Shown here: piece by piece, positions 1 to 10,560 of the stretch
Layout of the letters: every line of letters starts with the position of its first letter
Position numbering within the stretch: the stretch's first letter is position 1
NCBI GenBank assembly: GCA_021234155.1
Contig: JAJEKV010000039.1
Coordinates: 3,826,745 to 3,890,744 of the forward strand
Length of the DNA stretch: 64,000 bases
From: Isoetes taiwanensis
Lineage: Eukaryota > Streptophyta > Lycopodiopsida > Isoetales > Isoetaceae
Direction: 5' to 3'
Translations under genes and position numbers: made by a program
Notes under the pieces: generated by a model
What the model was told of the DNA's origin: nothing
What the model saw: the letters and a program-made list of their open reading frames with translations, nothing else
Database searches by the model: none

Positions 1-1995
1 CATTAGATGCAAGATTGGATGAAACTCGCAACCACTGAAGTTATAACCTCCATTCATTTAACATCTCTGCGGGAAAAAAACCACGGAAAGGAAATGTCTT
101 TGGCGACCAGGGCGTTGTTCTTGGCCGGCTATGGAGCAACCGCCCTCCCTTCTGCCGACCACAACGGTTGCTCTTGAAGAAAGATTTGTGGCTTTTGAGG
201 CTAACAGGGCTGATGGTTTTGTTCTCTAGGAGAATTGAGGAAAAAATCTATTGGAGTGATTCATCTGCATCTTTTCGGTGGCAAGTATCCTCTAACGAGG
301 ATGTGTTCTTTGTAAGAAGGATTTGTCTCATGATTCTGGCTATGGCAACCGTAAAAGGGCTTGATTTATTGATATCGAGCTCCGTTTGGGGCTGCCTTGA
401 TGTTTTTTCTTTTGGTTTGACACAGGAATCTGGTTTTTATCTAGGGTTTGATTCCAGTCATAATCCTGCGAATTTGTGACGAAATTTGCCGCAAGATGTA
501 GTTCTTGCAAGATTGTCTGTGGAAGAATTGACCAAGTTTTGTCGTGTATTGAAAGAATGGAGGATTTCTTTAGGAATATCCACTTGTAGGTGAGAGCTTG
601 TTCCCATTTGTGCTTCCAGACAGAAACGTGTGAATCTGAGCAAAAATGGTACCCTTGGCACGATATTGATTCGGTGTTTGTTTTGGAAAGGAGAGCTTTC
701 TGCATCACTTGGTCACACGGCCAGTTGCTCATATGGTTCGTCGCCTGTACAAGTTCAGGAGCATGCAGCACTGGTCATGTTCAACATGTTGTTGCTCAGC
801 AGGCATTAGCAAATCAGCAAGGTGCTGCAGAAAGCAGGGGCTGAAAACACAACCCAAGTGCAGCAGTAGGGACAGCCACAGACAGGTAGTCATGAGCAGA
901 TGCAGATGCAGACAGACACAAACAAAATTGTCAATATCTTGCGCTTCTTACTGCTTCAAAGCTGTGTAGAGGAGGTACTTTTGCACTTTGTCTTTAATGA
1001 AGACTTGCCGAAAGGATAGATCCAATTGGATGCTGGCCCACAAGGCGAAGAACAGATCTGCAAGATTAGGTAAAGATGTTTCTTTAGGTTTTATTTTCAT
1101 CAGAGAATATTACAATTCATTCTTTTGGAAAGAAGTAAGTCTATCGCCCTTCCTTTTCTGCTCTTTCTTGCTAGCAGGAAGAACCGGGTTTTGCATTTGA
1201 TATATCAAGAAGATTCTTCTATCAAAGGAATTGCAAGGTCTGCATTGATTCAAGTTGGAGTGGTTCAGAAAACAGGTTGTATGTTAGATTGGCAAATATT
1301 TGGAATTTTCTAGTCTAGAACAAGCAATCCCAATGGGCATATTATATCCATTTGATGGAGTTTGTATATAACAGTACTAAACAGGAGTCCTAGCTTGATT
1401 GTTTTATCAATTACTGCGATGATTGAAGAAGCATCTAAGTTCTGAAGCTTGAATATAATTTGGTATTGATGCCAAATTTTCCTTGATACCAATCCACTGG
1501 ATATGGTTTGCTCAAATACTGCTACATTTGAGCTGTGTATTAAGATCAGGTACTGATGCCTGAATTCCACTCTATTTGACTGCTCTCATACAGATATGAT
1601 TCTAGGTCTTGTTGGGAGCAAGGCGCATATATCTTCTACTTATTTCGGTTGTTCAGATTATTTGCAAGTGCTTTTGGACGAGACAAATTATTTCCAAGTG
1701 CCTCTTGGCAACCACAGATCGTCTTGGTCAATCTGGTTACGATGCGGATAGGCCTTATGAGCTTCTGGGTAAAAGCACGTTGTGGTGTATCAAAAACGCG
1801 CATTTTGACGCCACATTTTAGCACCACTTTTGTGGTAGAATCGGGTGGTGCATACTGAAGCGGAGATTGCGGGAGTGCGAGTTAATGAGCGTCGGTTATT
1901 TTGAATTTTATGCCACGTCATTGTCCCTCATTTTGAATTAAGAAATAATCACCTCTTCTTCTGTTTTTTTGCCGCTTCTTGCCGATTGAACCCTA
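1..1995. other. No recognisable gene
   Basis: AT-rich sequence. Short open frames occur on both strands but none has a recognisable motif, a convincing splice structure or similarity to anything else in the window. It holds the upstream region of the small gene that starts at 1996; I see no clear TATA box. Confidence 0.5.
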
Positions 1996-2341
1996 ATGGA
2001 GTCAGAATTGAATGTCACTGGTTACACGATGAAATCTCTCCTCAAACAAGAGATTGTGCCCCATGAAGATCTAAAGAAGCTTTACAGGTATTTTTCCCCA
2101 AATGTTTTGTTCAAACTGAAAAATTAAGGCATATGTTTTCTTGTACAGGTTGAAGAATCTGAGTAATGAACAATACAAAGAGTTCATGCAAATTTACAAA
2201 AGAATTACAGGGAAGCCACATACATGGGGTGGAATGGCTCCTGGAACATGGGCAGTGGCTTATTATCTGCATATAAAGGGGGAGGCTGTTAATTGGAAGA
2301 GTTTCTCGGATTATTATAAAACTCCCAATGAGAATATGTAG
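1996..2341 (+). CDS. Small two-exon gene, unknown function (94 aa)
   Basis: Exon 1 is 1996-2087 and exon 2 is 2149-2341, joined across a 61-nt GT..AG intron that splits an Arg codon (ag|g). The product begins MESELNVTGY and ends in NENM, about 94 residues. The second exon is rich in aromatic and basic residues (ITGKPHTWGG, AYYLHIKGEAVNW). It has no signal peptide, membrane helix or known motif, and I do not recognise the family. The stop codon lies inside the first bases of a dispersed repeat (AATATGTAGCA...) found again near 3.2 and 15.4-15.9 kb, so the C-terminus may be supplied by that repeat and the gene could be a truncated or captured fragment. The open frame, consistent phase and short intron support real coding; function is unknown. 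Confidence 0.4.
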
Positions 2342-2480
2342 CACAATAACAGGGGGTTACTTTTAGATTTTTATACGCTTTTTCACATGGTTTTTCTATG
2401 ATTTCGTTGTTGTATTCGTTGAGGTGTACTAAATAGTATTTCTAGAGTGCACCATTTATGGGCCGTTGATTTTCGTTGGT
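2333..2480 (+). repeat. Dispersed repeat arm (AATATGTAGCA family)
   Basis: Begins AATATGTAGCACAATAACAG, continues through TTTCTAGAGTGCA and ends near GCCGTTGATTTT. The same about 145-bp arm occurs inverted at 15,400-15,539 and direct at 15,748-15,890; a stub lies at 3,209-3,240. Here it appears as a solo arm overlapping the stop codon of the upstream small gene. Confidence 0.7.
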
Positions 2481-2526
2481 GGGAACAATCCGAGGGTTGT
2501 TGTCTTTCTCTGCATGTGTTTGTGCA

Positions 2527-2690
2527 TGAACACTGCGCATGTGTATGCATGTGCATGTGCACATGCATGTGCATGTGTGTGCATGTGCATGTGTATTGTG
2601 CATGTGCAAGTGCATGTGCAAGTGCAAGTGCAAGTGCAAGTGCAAGTGCAAGTGCAAGTGCATGTGCATGTGTGCATATGCATGTGTACT
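2527..2690. repeat. GTGCAT/GTGCAA hexamer microsatellite
   Basis: Alternating purine-pyrimidine hexamers, first mostly GTGCAT, then about ten GTGCAA units, then GTGCAT again. Long overlapping open frames on both strands here are products of the repeat. Alternating purine-pyrimidine tracts of this kind can adopt Z-DNA. Confidence 0.9.
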
Positions 2691-3208
2691 TGCCCTCTTG
2701 GATTCTTATTGCCGGAGTGGATTTTACTACCACGAGATGGATTTTTTGCTCACACTTACAAAGGTATTTGTTTTTTAATGTTTCTTCAGTTAGCATAATG
2801 TTTTTTTTACAAGGTATTGGTTTCCTGATTCTACAATGTGGTCTTTGCAAAACCCCTTTTGTTTCCTTCCTAAGATTTGCTGCAGATTCAAGTTTAGGCC
2901 CTCTGTTTGCTTCCAACTCTTGGATATTCCTGGCTGCCGGATTGTTCATAGTAGCCAGCCTTTAGCTTCAATCAACAAATGGATTCTTATGCACACAACA
3001 AGCGGATTATTCCACGCCCTTTTCCATGTCACGTAGATCAGTCAAAAAGTGGCCACAAGAATGCATTTATATTGTAGGTTTGGAACTTTAATCAAACCGT
3101 AAGGTGAATCATGCATTACCTTTAAGCTAGAGATGGAGCATCCAAAATCATATGGATTGATAAACAATGGTGTCATTGTGAAAGAGAAATAGTTGTAGCA
3201 GAAGTAAC
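2691..3208. other. No recognisable gene
   Basis: Unremarkable sequence between the hexamer microsatellite and the next dispersed repeat. Open frames are short and lack motifs. Confidence 0.4.
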
Positions 3209-3646
3209 AATATGTAGCATAATAACAGGGGGTTTTCTTTGTGTTGCAAACTTTATGACTTTCAGAATAAGGGATCAATCTGCTCTATCTTTATGGTAAA
3301 TTTTACTTATGTTCTATTTGTTTTATTGTGATCAAATTCAAAAGCTACAGGTGATGAAAGCCTCAAATGAATTCTAGTTTTTTTCTGGTTTGAATTCTAA
3401 AGTTTTTGTCACACCGGGGGCGTCCCTAAGGCCCCGAAGGGGCCAAAAAGTTTTTTTTGCAACACAAACCATTAACATCCAACATATAAAAATTAAATCC
3501 CCCAACACATAACAACCATTGACATTAACAATCAACACATAATTACCATTGACATTAATTAACACAACCATTGGGTCCAACACATTTAAATTAAAATCCC
3601 CCTTAAACCCCCTTTGGTTTGGGTGCATATTCACACGGGGGGTGAC
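3209..3646 (+). repeat. Dispersed repeat with GGCCCC hairpin, copy 1
   Basis: After a 30-bp stub of the AATATGTAGCA repeat, 3,240-3,646 matches the reverse complement of 13,640-14,008: GTGTTGCAAAC boundary, GAATTCTAG block, hairpin GGCCCCGAAGGGGCC and then low-complexity AACACATAAC/ACATTAAC repeats. Its right part (CCCTTTGGTTTGGGTGCATA) also matches 18,038-18,083. Probably a non-autonomous transposon; no coding capacity seen. Confidence 0.7.
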
Positions 3647-3759
3647 GTAGGGCAGCGAGAGCCTTCATAATTGTATTTTGCACGTACGAAATCAACACCA
3701 TATAGTATTCTGCTTGAAATCTTATAGTATTTTGCGAATCTTGTTATACAGTATATCAA

Positions 3760-3985
3760 ATTTTGTACTTGCATACCCCACAAACGAGGAACTTTATGTA
3801 GAGGCCAGTTCTTCTAGACCCAAGAGAAAGCATAGGCAAATCCAACCTGACCAGGAGGAAAATAGAAAAGTGACATGGATGATGAAGATGATAGGGAAAA
3901 ACCAAATCAGGTTCCTCTAGACCACACATTCAATCCGAACTCACAATCAAAACAGAAAAGCAGAGCAACCAAAACATGCCATTGC
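3760..3985 (+). pseudogene. Possible exon of a degenerate gene
   Basis: Open coding-like stretch: basic segment RPKRKHRQIQPDQEEN, then in a shifted frame an acidic run SDMDDEDDREKPNQ followed by KSRATKTCHC just before a possible donor (GCAG|GTATGT near 3,988). The frame change between the two halves means it is broken or mis-sequenced. It may belong with the coiled-coil/zinc-finger fragment at 4.8-5.3 kb, separated by the CCA satellite. I do not recognise the family. Confidence 0.25.
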
Positions 3986-4236
3986 AGGTATGTACAATTA
4001 TTAGTTGTGTTACAACAGAAAAAAATTTCAAGCTTGACCTAGATTGTTTCTATCAACACAGAAAAGGTAACCTCGAATCCACTTCAAGAATCAGGTATGT
4101 CTACTACCATTTTGCATCATATTGGCTGTATTGTCATGTTGTGTCTCTGTGATGCCATCTGTGGGGCATTTCGTGCAATGGATGCCAGAATGATAGATGA
4201 GATATGCGTGGTCTGGTGAGTGGTGAGTTGTTGGCA

Positions 4237-4735
4237 TTCACCATGTCCACACCACACCCCACCATCTCCCACCACCACCACCACACTCTACCACCACCAC
4301 ACCACACGACCAGACTCCACCATGTCCCATACCATACCCCTCCACCACACTCCACCACCACCACACCACACCAAGCACTCCACCATGTCCCACACCACAA
4401 TCCACCACCACCACACTCCACCACCATCACACCACACCCCACCACCACCACACCCCACCACCACACTCCACCATGTCCCACACCACACTCCACCACCACC
4501 ACACTCCATGACCACCACACCACATCACCACCACCCCACACCCCACCACCACCACCAAACCCCACCACCACACACCACCACCACCACACTTCACCACCCT
4601 GCACAATGTCCCACCACTTCTTGCTACCACCACAGCGTGTTGTGTGGTGTGTACTGTGCAGTGTATGTTGTGTGGTGTGTGATATGTGGTGGTGTGTAGA
4701 GAGTACCTTGTGTTGTGTGGTGTGTGATTGTTGTC
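4237..4735. repeat. CCA-rich minisatellite switching to a GT-rich block
   Basis: From about 4,237 to 4,620 the plus strand is almost free of G and consists of CCA/CAC repeats with a recurrent CACCATGTCCCACACCAC phrase. From about 4,630 to 4,735 the composition flips to TGTGGTGTGTG. The two halves are partly complementary and could fold together. The long open frames over this block on both strands are repeat artefacts. Confidence 0.85.
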
Positions 4736-4825
4736 TTCCATCAGTACGTGGCTTACTATGTTAGGAGGCTGACATATACATACTGTTTTATTTTGCAGAC
4801 TATGGCAGACTTGTGAAGGAATGGT

Positions 4826-5349
4826 TTGGTTGCAACATCAGCTAGGTTTGATAGATGCAAGCAACGATTGCAAGCAAACGGGGATAGGAAAAATGATATC
4901 AAAAGAAAGATTGAGTTGATGGAGCATAAAGCATCAGAAATTAGAGTTGATTTGCACAGATGGCAATCAATCATGACAAAGAACCAAAGCAGAGGGAGGG
5001 TGTTCGGGTTTGTGTTTAACTAAAGGATGAAGAGCTAAATGGTACAATGTTGCCCGGGCTGAATCAATTAAATAAGGAACTAGCAGAAACTGAAATTGAG
5101 CTAAAGGCATGTGAAGACTTACTGCTGCAGCTGCAACCTCGAATGCAAAGATTTGAGATTTTTTCTGAGCGTAGTGGTCATGACACTCCTTTAGATCCTA
5201 CACTTCCAATGCTTCCTGAGGCAGAAGAAGAGGGTGATGAAGGTTGTCCATTTTGTGGACGTTGTCTGAAATGGGAGGGTAAAATGTTGTCAGTTGTGAT
5301 AGCAGAATGCAGTCACCAGTATTACATGTTACGTTGTGCTCCGAATTAA
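4826..5349 (+). pseudogene. Coiled-coil plus zinc-finger-like gene fragment
   Basis: Two adjoining open segments. The first, 4,826-5,023, is rich in Lys/Glu (KRKIELMEHKASEIRVDL) and looks like a coiled coil. The second is open from 5,020 to the stop at 5,349 in another frame: LNQLNKELAETEIELKACED (coiled coil), an acidic PEAEEEGDEG stretch, then a Cys/His cluster CPFCGRC...AECSHQYYMLRC resembling a RING-like or other zinc-binding fold. Together they read as one protein if a frameshift or small intron near 5,020 is allowed. Multicopy plant transposon proteins often have this layout, but I cannot assign a family. Confidence 0.35.
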
Positions 5350-5830
5350 CTTTAGTCTCCGTTTCCTTCTTGACCTTCCTTTTGCTCGGTGCTACGTTTG
5401 CCACAGTATGTTTTCCTATTGGGGCCTTTATTCATGGATTTATGCATATGGTATTTGTCTTCTGACATCACCACACATTTCTCCTATGCTACCCTGAACC
5501 AGACCTTGGCATTTTCACTCTCCTCATCTTGTTCCCTCCTTTTCACATCCTTTTGAACCTTCTTCGCTTTAGACTTCTTGTTGTCAACACTCATTTTTGT
5601 CTTTCGTTTTCATTGTCTCACGGTGGTGTTCTTATTCCCCTTCTAAACGAAACCCACTCGCCCGCGTATGCACGATTGCACTTTGTTTTTTGACAACATA
5701 TGTCGGATTGCACTTTGTCTTCCTTATGTCTATGCATTTTTACATTCCTATGCGTAAGTTTTTTCCTCTTTGCCTTATTATCTCAGTTACTTGTTATTAG
5801 ATATTGGCTACAGGTTTGGAAGGAATAATA
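5350..5830. other. No recognisable gene
   Basis: Pyrimidine-rich on the plus strand (many TTTTC and CCTT runs). An open frame at 5,597-5,800 is hydrophobic but has no motif. Confidence 0.4.
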
Positions 5831-5839
5831 GCCACATTC

Positions 5840-5882
5840 ACGGACTTCAGTCCGTAGCCACATTCACGGACTTCGGTCCGTA
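5840..5882 (+). repeat. Tandem pair of 26-bp hairpin units
   Basis: The unit GCCACATTCACGGACTTC.GTCCGTA occurs twice in a row. Each holds a palindrome: ACGGACTTCAGTCCGT and ACGGACTTCGGTCCGT. As RNA, the second would form a six-pair stem closed by a C(UUCG)G tetraloop. Confidence 0.8.
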
Positions 5883-6197
5883 ATCTGTATTCACATTCGA
5901 CAACTATCTACGTGATCTGCATTCATATCATATGTTGTATGCATTACGTGGTTTGTTTTTTCATCGCCTTGTTGCCATTCTCGTTGGCATGCCAGGGTGC
6001 TTCCTTAGATTCGTCATCGTGGCGGCGTGCTTTTCTTTTCATTGTTTTGGTTTTCTAATGTCCTTCCCTTTTTCAGGTCATTGAGCAGATACCGTCCATA
6101 GCAGGCGCCTCCGGTTCTTCTTCTTCAGCTTCGCTTTCTCCCCCACGGCTCGCTCGCGCTGCTGGTTCTCGTCGTCAACGCGTAGCTTCCTCCTCGT

Positions 6198-6614
6198 TTG
6201 AACCAGACTCTTCGGACCCTGTTTTCCTTTCTCTCCCTGCCACTCCAAACGAGACCAACTTGCCCGTGGTCATACGATTTCTTTAGCTCGCCTGCATTTG
6301 TTCGCATGCCCCGTCACTATCCTTCAGCGCCTAATTTCTACCGGTTCTTATCATCTCCTCGATCCTCCGTCCGGCGGCCATCTTTTTCGCTCCTCTCCTT
6401 CCTGCGTTCTTTATCCTATCCGACTGCTCGGGGGTGGTGGCGGGAGTGTCTTCTTGCTATTGGATTAAGTCCATCCCAGTATGGTACGCATTCTGCTCGT
6501 CGCAGCGGAGTTTCTGCGGCTGCCGCTCGGGGGGTTTCACATGATGCTGTGCGCGCTCACGGTCACTGGGGCTCCTCTCTCTCCCGCTATGTGCTTCGCG
6601 ACCCAACTCAATAG
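6198..6614 (+). pseudogene. Tyrosine recombinase C-terminal catalytic fragment
   Basis: The 138-residue open frame ends in a region typical of eukaryotic tyrosine recombinases (DIRS/Ngaro/Crypton type): LLAIGLSPSQYGTHSARR, then SGVSAAAARGVSHDAVRAHG and HWGSSLSRYVL. Visible catalytic elements are H98-x-x-R101 (HSAR), the HGHW box (H121, H123, W124) and a Tyr nucleophile candidate at 131. The first catalytic Arg and the upstream core are not recognisable in this frame, so the gene is 5'-truncated or frameshifted; no reverse transcriptase lies beside it. In the family this enzyme integrates a circular DNA intermediate. The patch is GC-richer than its surroundings and is followed by several hairpins. 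Confidence 0.6.
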
Positions 6615-6690
6615 CTGGAGGTTTCGCGGCGACTGGGCTTATAGTTGAGGAAGTCCTTTGGTAGTCGGCCGGTTTTGTGTCTCTCGCGAG

Positions 6691-6745
6691 TCCCTTCCCA
6701 GAATCCCATCGATCCGAGCCATCGGATTGCCATTCTGGGAAGGGA
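6691..6745. repeat. Perfect 14-bp inverted repeat (hairpin)
   Basis: TCCCTTCCCAGAAT (6,691-6,704) and its exact complement ATTCTGGGAAGGGA (6,732-6,745) flank a loop that contains a smaller inverted pair ATCCGA/TCGGAT. It lies just 3' of the tyrosine-recombinase fragment. Confidence 0.85.
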
Positions 6746-6908
6746 CGAGCGCCTATATTAGGCCATTTCCGTCTTCGGCTCGGTTATCGGTGTCTTCTCA
6801 CAGCAGCTCTTCTTCTCCTCTTGTGGCTTCCCTCCCTTCCCGCCCTGCTGCGTGGGCGCATGAGTCTTTTTCATTTGTATTTTTTGTTCATGCACTCTTT
6901 GTTGTTCT

Positions 6909-7076
6909 CCACCTGTGGGTGTTGCTATTCTCATGTTTCTGTTTCATCGGCATCCTGCTGCGTTATTATCCACCTGCGGGTGATGCTGTTTATTTCCACC
7001 TCGAGGGTGATGCATATTTTTACATAATGGTTTTCCACCCATTGGGTGCTGCTTTTTCCACCCTATGGGTGATGCT
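6909..7076 (+). repeat. Five CCACCY-GGGTGNTGC hairpin modules
   Basis: Modules of 18-19 bp at 6,909, 6,970, 6,996, 7,035 and 7,058 share CCACCY-N3/4-GGGTGNTGC. In each, CCACC/CCACCC pairs with GGGTG across a short loop. The spacers are T-rich and differ in length, so this is not a simple satellite. No coding explanation is evident. Confidence 0.75.
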
Positions 7077-7352
7077 CTTTTTTTCTGTCATATTCTTTTT
7101 TCATCTATTTTCATTCCTCATATCTTCGGACCTTCTTGGTGCAGCTTGTTTTTCATGGCTATGCCTGTTTGTTTTCTCTAACCATTTACGGGTATTTTTT
7201 GGGGAGTTTTTTATTGCTTGCAGGATTCCGCCATTTTTCGCCGTCTGCTAGGACACATTTGAGGTCTTCGCCGTCTTCTGGGGTCCTGCTGAATTTGCGT
7301 TCGCCATCAACCCATCTCCTCCCGTTCTCCAGGCTATACATTCAAGGCTTTT

Positions 7353-7429
7353 GGCGACCATTTCTCATTAGGGTTTTCCTCGAAAAACCGAAAGGGCGGG
7401 GTTTTTTATCCCGATGAGAAGTTGTCGCC
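7353..7429. repeat. Imperfect inverted repeat, about 77 bp
   Basis: GGCGACCATTTCTCATTAGG on the left pairs imperfectly with CCCGATGAGAAGTTGTCGCC on the right, enclosing GGTTTTCCTCG...GGCGGGGTTTTTT. It may close the tyrosine-recombinase element. Confidence 0.6.
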
Positions 7430-10091
7430 ATTACCCTTCTATATTGCCTATGCGCATTTTCTATTTGTGGGGTAGTCCGATATTGTTCCTATGGTCGGCT
7501 ACCCCTCTCTATTCTTCAAAACATTGTATACTGCTGCTGTGATGAATGACAAGCCTATCTATCAGCGAGTCCCAGAATCTTCTATATACCACGCAATATA
7601 ATGTTTCAACATTACAAAACATATTAATGTATATAGATATATGAATATTGCAGGCTCTTGATAGCACAAAAGTGATTGTGAAAATGTCTATGCATACGCT
7701 ATATCACACATGTATACAAGAATGATCTTTTGCTAAAATTTTAGGGCGTCTATAGTGTCTGCCACATTGTTGCAGTCTTTTGGTAGAAACTCAATGGTGC
7801 ATAGAAAACCATTGGAATGATAGGTAAAACCATCAAAACTGCAACTCTGGAACTTTGATAGCAGGCCATGGAACATGTCTATACATAGTGCAACTCTGGA
7901 TGATCTCGAGCTCGAGACATACATGTTCTAGAACTAGGGTGTTAGCACTAGACCAAGGCAAGAAACTTAAGTAAAGAAACTGATCGCATTCAATTATGTG
8001 ATTCATTGCAAGCAGGATTGCACAAACCTAACCTTTACATTAACATCTTGTGAGTGTAAGGTATGAAAGAATACATGTCCCAGGAGATAGACAAAACAAC
8101 AGTGACCAATATATTCTATTGTCCAAAAGTGGGACCCCACATTGACTGTTGAGAAGAGAATAAAAGAATATATAAGCAGGTAGTATGAATAGAAACTACT
8201 ATCTATCTAATGAGCCAAGTGCCTGGCAATTTGTGATAACATTTCTATCATACTGGCATATATAATTTTCATTCTTGTGATGTTCTCTAAGTTAATTATG
8301 TTATGTTTTACTGGTTCTTAAACTCCAAAATTTAGCTGGCCGCACAGACAATGTGATCATGAATTGGTCGTTCTATTGGTGGCGTGATATAGACAGAATG
8401 ATGGTATTGGGATAGTTCTTGATCTCGTTGTCTGTTCGGCCAGCTTTTCTTGGATGTTTATAGTTGTATATATATCTCCAACCCAAAGCATCAAATATAC
8501 CATTGCATCCTCGTGCTTGTTCTGCCCTGGATATGAGTACACAACATTTCAACTTAGCTCAATGGATGGTATGACCTTTGTTTTTACTTCAATTTCAAGT
8601 TTGACGATCTTCAGGTTAATTTCTAGATTGTAAGAAGTTATGAAGGTTTGTATGATACGTTTACTTCCACTTTAAATGTTGTTGATTCTAATCTTCCTTT
8701 ATCTGATGATCATAAGTTATCTTGAGTTCTTGAGAGGTTCTAAAGTGAAAGGTTTGATGATAAACTAGATTTGTATGCGGCTCCATTATACAAGAAGTTC
8801 ATTGATTCAAGTATGCAATTTGCCAAGTGTTATAGTTTGGGAATATAGATGAAACTAGTAATAAGAACAAGGAAGGGATATGGGCAATGATATTTTGTAG
8901 GAAAGCTATTTAGGTCCATTGCTTGTTTGCGTTTATTTTTTTACATCACTTTACCATGACAGAGATACAATTAGTAAGATTCAGGACCTTGTATTATAGT
9001 TAGATAGCAGATTTGTATGGAACTTTACTATTGTCGATGGAAAGTGAAGACGTTTGGCACTTTTTTATGGAAAATGGCTGGGAAAAGGATTCGTATGTCT
9101 ATGGGACAAGTGACCCATTCAATTACATTGTTTTCTTGAAGAAGATCCAGTTTGCCTCTACTTCCAGATCTGCAATTCTTATGCATTATCTAGCTTCTAT
9201 ATGGTTTAAACCATCATGTTCGAAGTCATCCTATGCTCTTTATTTGTGAGTTTTTGGAAAAAAAAAATTGCTTATCATCAAATTATTATTTTGATTTTGT
9301 GCAAGTACAGTAATTGTAGATCTCCTTCTAGTTCTTGCTATATGATGCAAATTACAAGATAAAGAATTTTGATCTGGCATTGACCTTTGCAATTAATTTT
9401 GATGAGATATATTGGGCTGCAAATCTTAGTACCATATTGTGTATTGGCTTCTTAAAACTTTGAACCTTTGATATTATAGTGTAAGCCTTTTTTTAATAAA
9501 TATGGCTTGACTATTTTTAAAACACTATGTTGCTCTGTGTTGCTATCTAGAAAGCAGCATTTGTTGCAATACGTGCTTGTTGTTTTCTAATTAATGGAAA
9601 AATCTACTCTTACCAGAAAAAAAGGTGTAAAAAGCCATTGCATACACATCCGGATGCCCAAAAGAGATGTCGCAAATCCGGGTGCTACTTGCCTTGTCCA
9701 CATGCACTGTGCTTTAGTGTTGACATTTCCATCACGCATTCATTTTTTATTTTAAAGGACTGGTTTTGGGAGATCGTCCTTATGCGAGATCATTTATAGA
9801 AGTGCCATTTTGTACTTCAAATATCATAAAGTTTTACTGATTCTCCAAATAAGAAAACTAGGGAAGGGTCCCATGTAGCATAAAGGTTTACTAATTCTCC
9901 AAGCAAGAATACTAGGGAAGGGTCCCACGTCGAAGATGCCATAATTATGGATTGCAACCTTTACCTACTATTCTATTCTATTCTCTATAATAATGTAGTT
10001 ACATTCCCTCCTCGTACTATTATGTTCTCATAGTTTAGATTGTCTTATTCGCTACATGGTTTCTTTTCAATGCATGTTTGTTTCCAAGTGA
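7430..10091. other. Anonymous AT-rich region
   Basis: No recognisable gene. Open frames at 7,733-7,924 (minus), 8,357-8,542 (minus) and 9,013-9,249 (plus) lack motifs. A 54-bp tandem duplication lies at 9,825-9,930. Confidence 0.4.
9825..9930. repeat. 54-bp tandem duplication
   Basis: Units 9,825-9,878 and 9,879-9,930 (CATAAAG.TTTACT.ATTCTC ... GGGAAGGGTCCCAYGT) differ at only a few sites. GGGAAGGGTCCC is itself partly self-complementary. Confidence 0.85.
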
Positions 10092-10560
10092 CACTACAAA
10101 AATAAATATCGGCGTCTATATTAACGTCTGACATCATTGAAACGACGTCACTCTTCGCTTAGCGATGTCTATAATATTGTCTGGACGTCCTTCAACGAAG
10201 TCGTCGAAATACTTGTCGCAACCGCGACGTTGTTTAACAACGTCATGGCGTCATTAAACGACTTTACGTACAGGTGGTGACGGCTATGCCAGCGCGGCCG
10301 GCATCTGCCAATGCTAGTGCGGTGCCATGCAGTCAATGTTATTTAACGACGTCAAACACGTGGCAATAGTTATGCCAGCGTAGCCGACATCGTCCGCGCC
10401 ACGTGGATGTTAGCGCAATGCCATGCTGTTTACGTCATTGAACAACGTGCCACACATGATAGCCACGCGTATGCCACATAATGCCTAGTGGCAGTGACAC
10501 GTTGTTGGGACGCGTGGCGTGCCACGTAAGCGGTGTCGATCAATGACGACGCTTAAATAT
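10092..10560 (+). mobile_element. CACTA (EnSpm)-like terminus with GACGTC subterminal repeats
   Basis: Begins CACTACAAAAATAAAT, the typical end of plant CACTA elements. It is followed by about 450 bp of GC-richer DNA packed with AACGACGTC, AACGTC and GACGTT motifs in both orientations, as expected of subterminal transposase-binding repeats. I could not find a matching TTTTTGTAGTG end with a 3-bp target duplication in the window, so only one terminus is supported. No transposase frame is present. Confidence 0.5.

Noticed and set aside
2383-2965. Overlapping open frames with Leu-Ala, Val-Gln or Cys-Lys runs
   Set aside because: They are six-frame readings of the GTGCAA/GTGCAT microsatellite.
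4134-4764. Several overlapping His/Pro/Thr-rich and Gly/Trp/Val-rich open frames on both strands
   Set aside because: All are translations of the CCA/TGG simple repeat; no start context, motif or splice structure.
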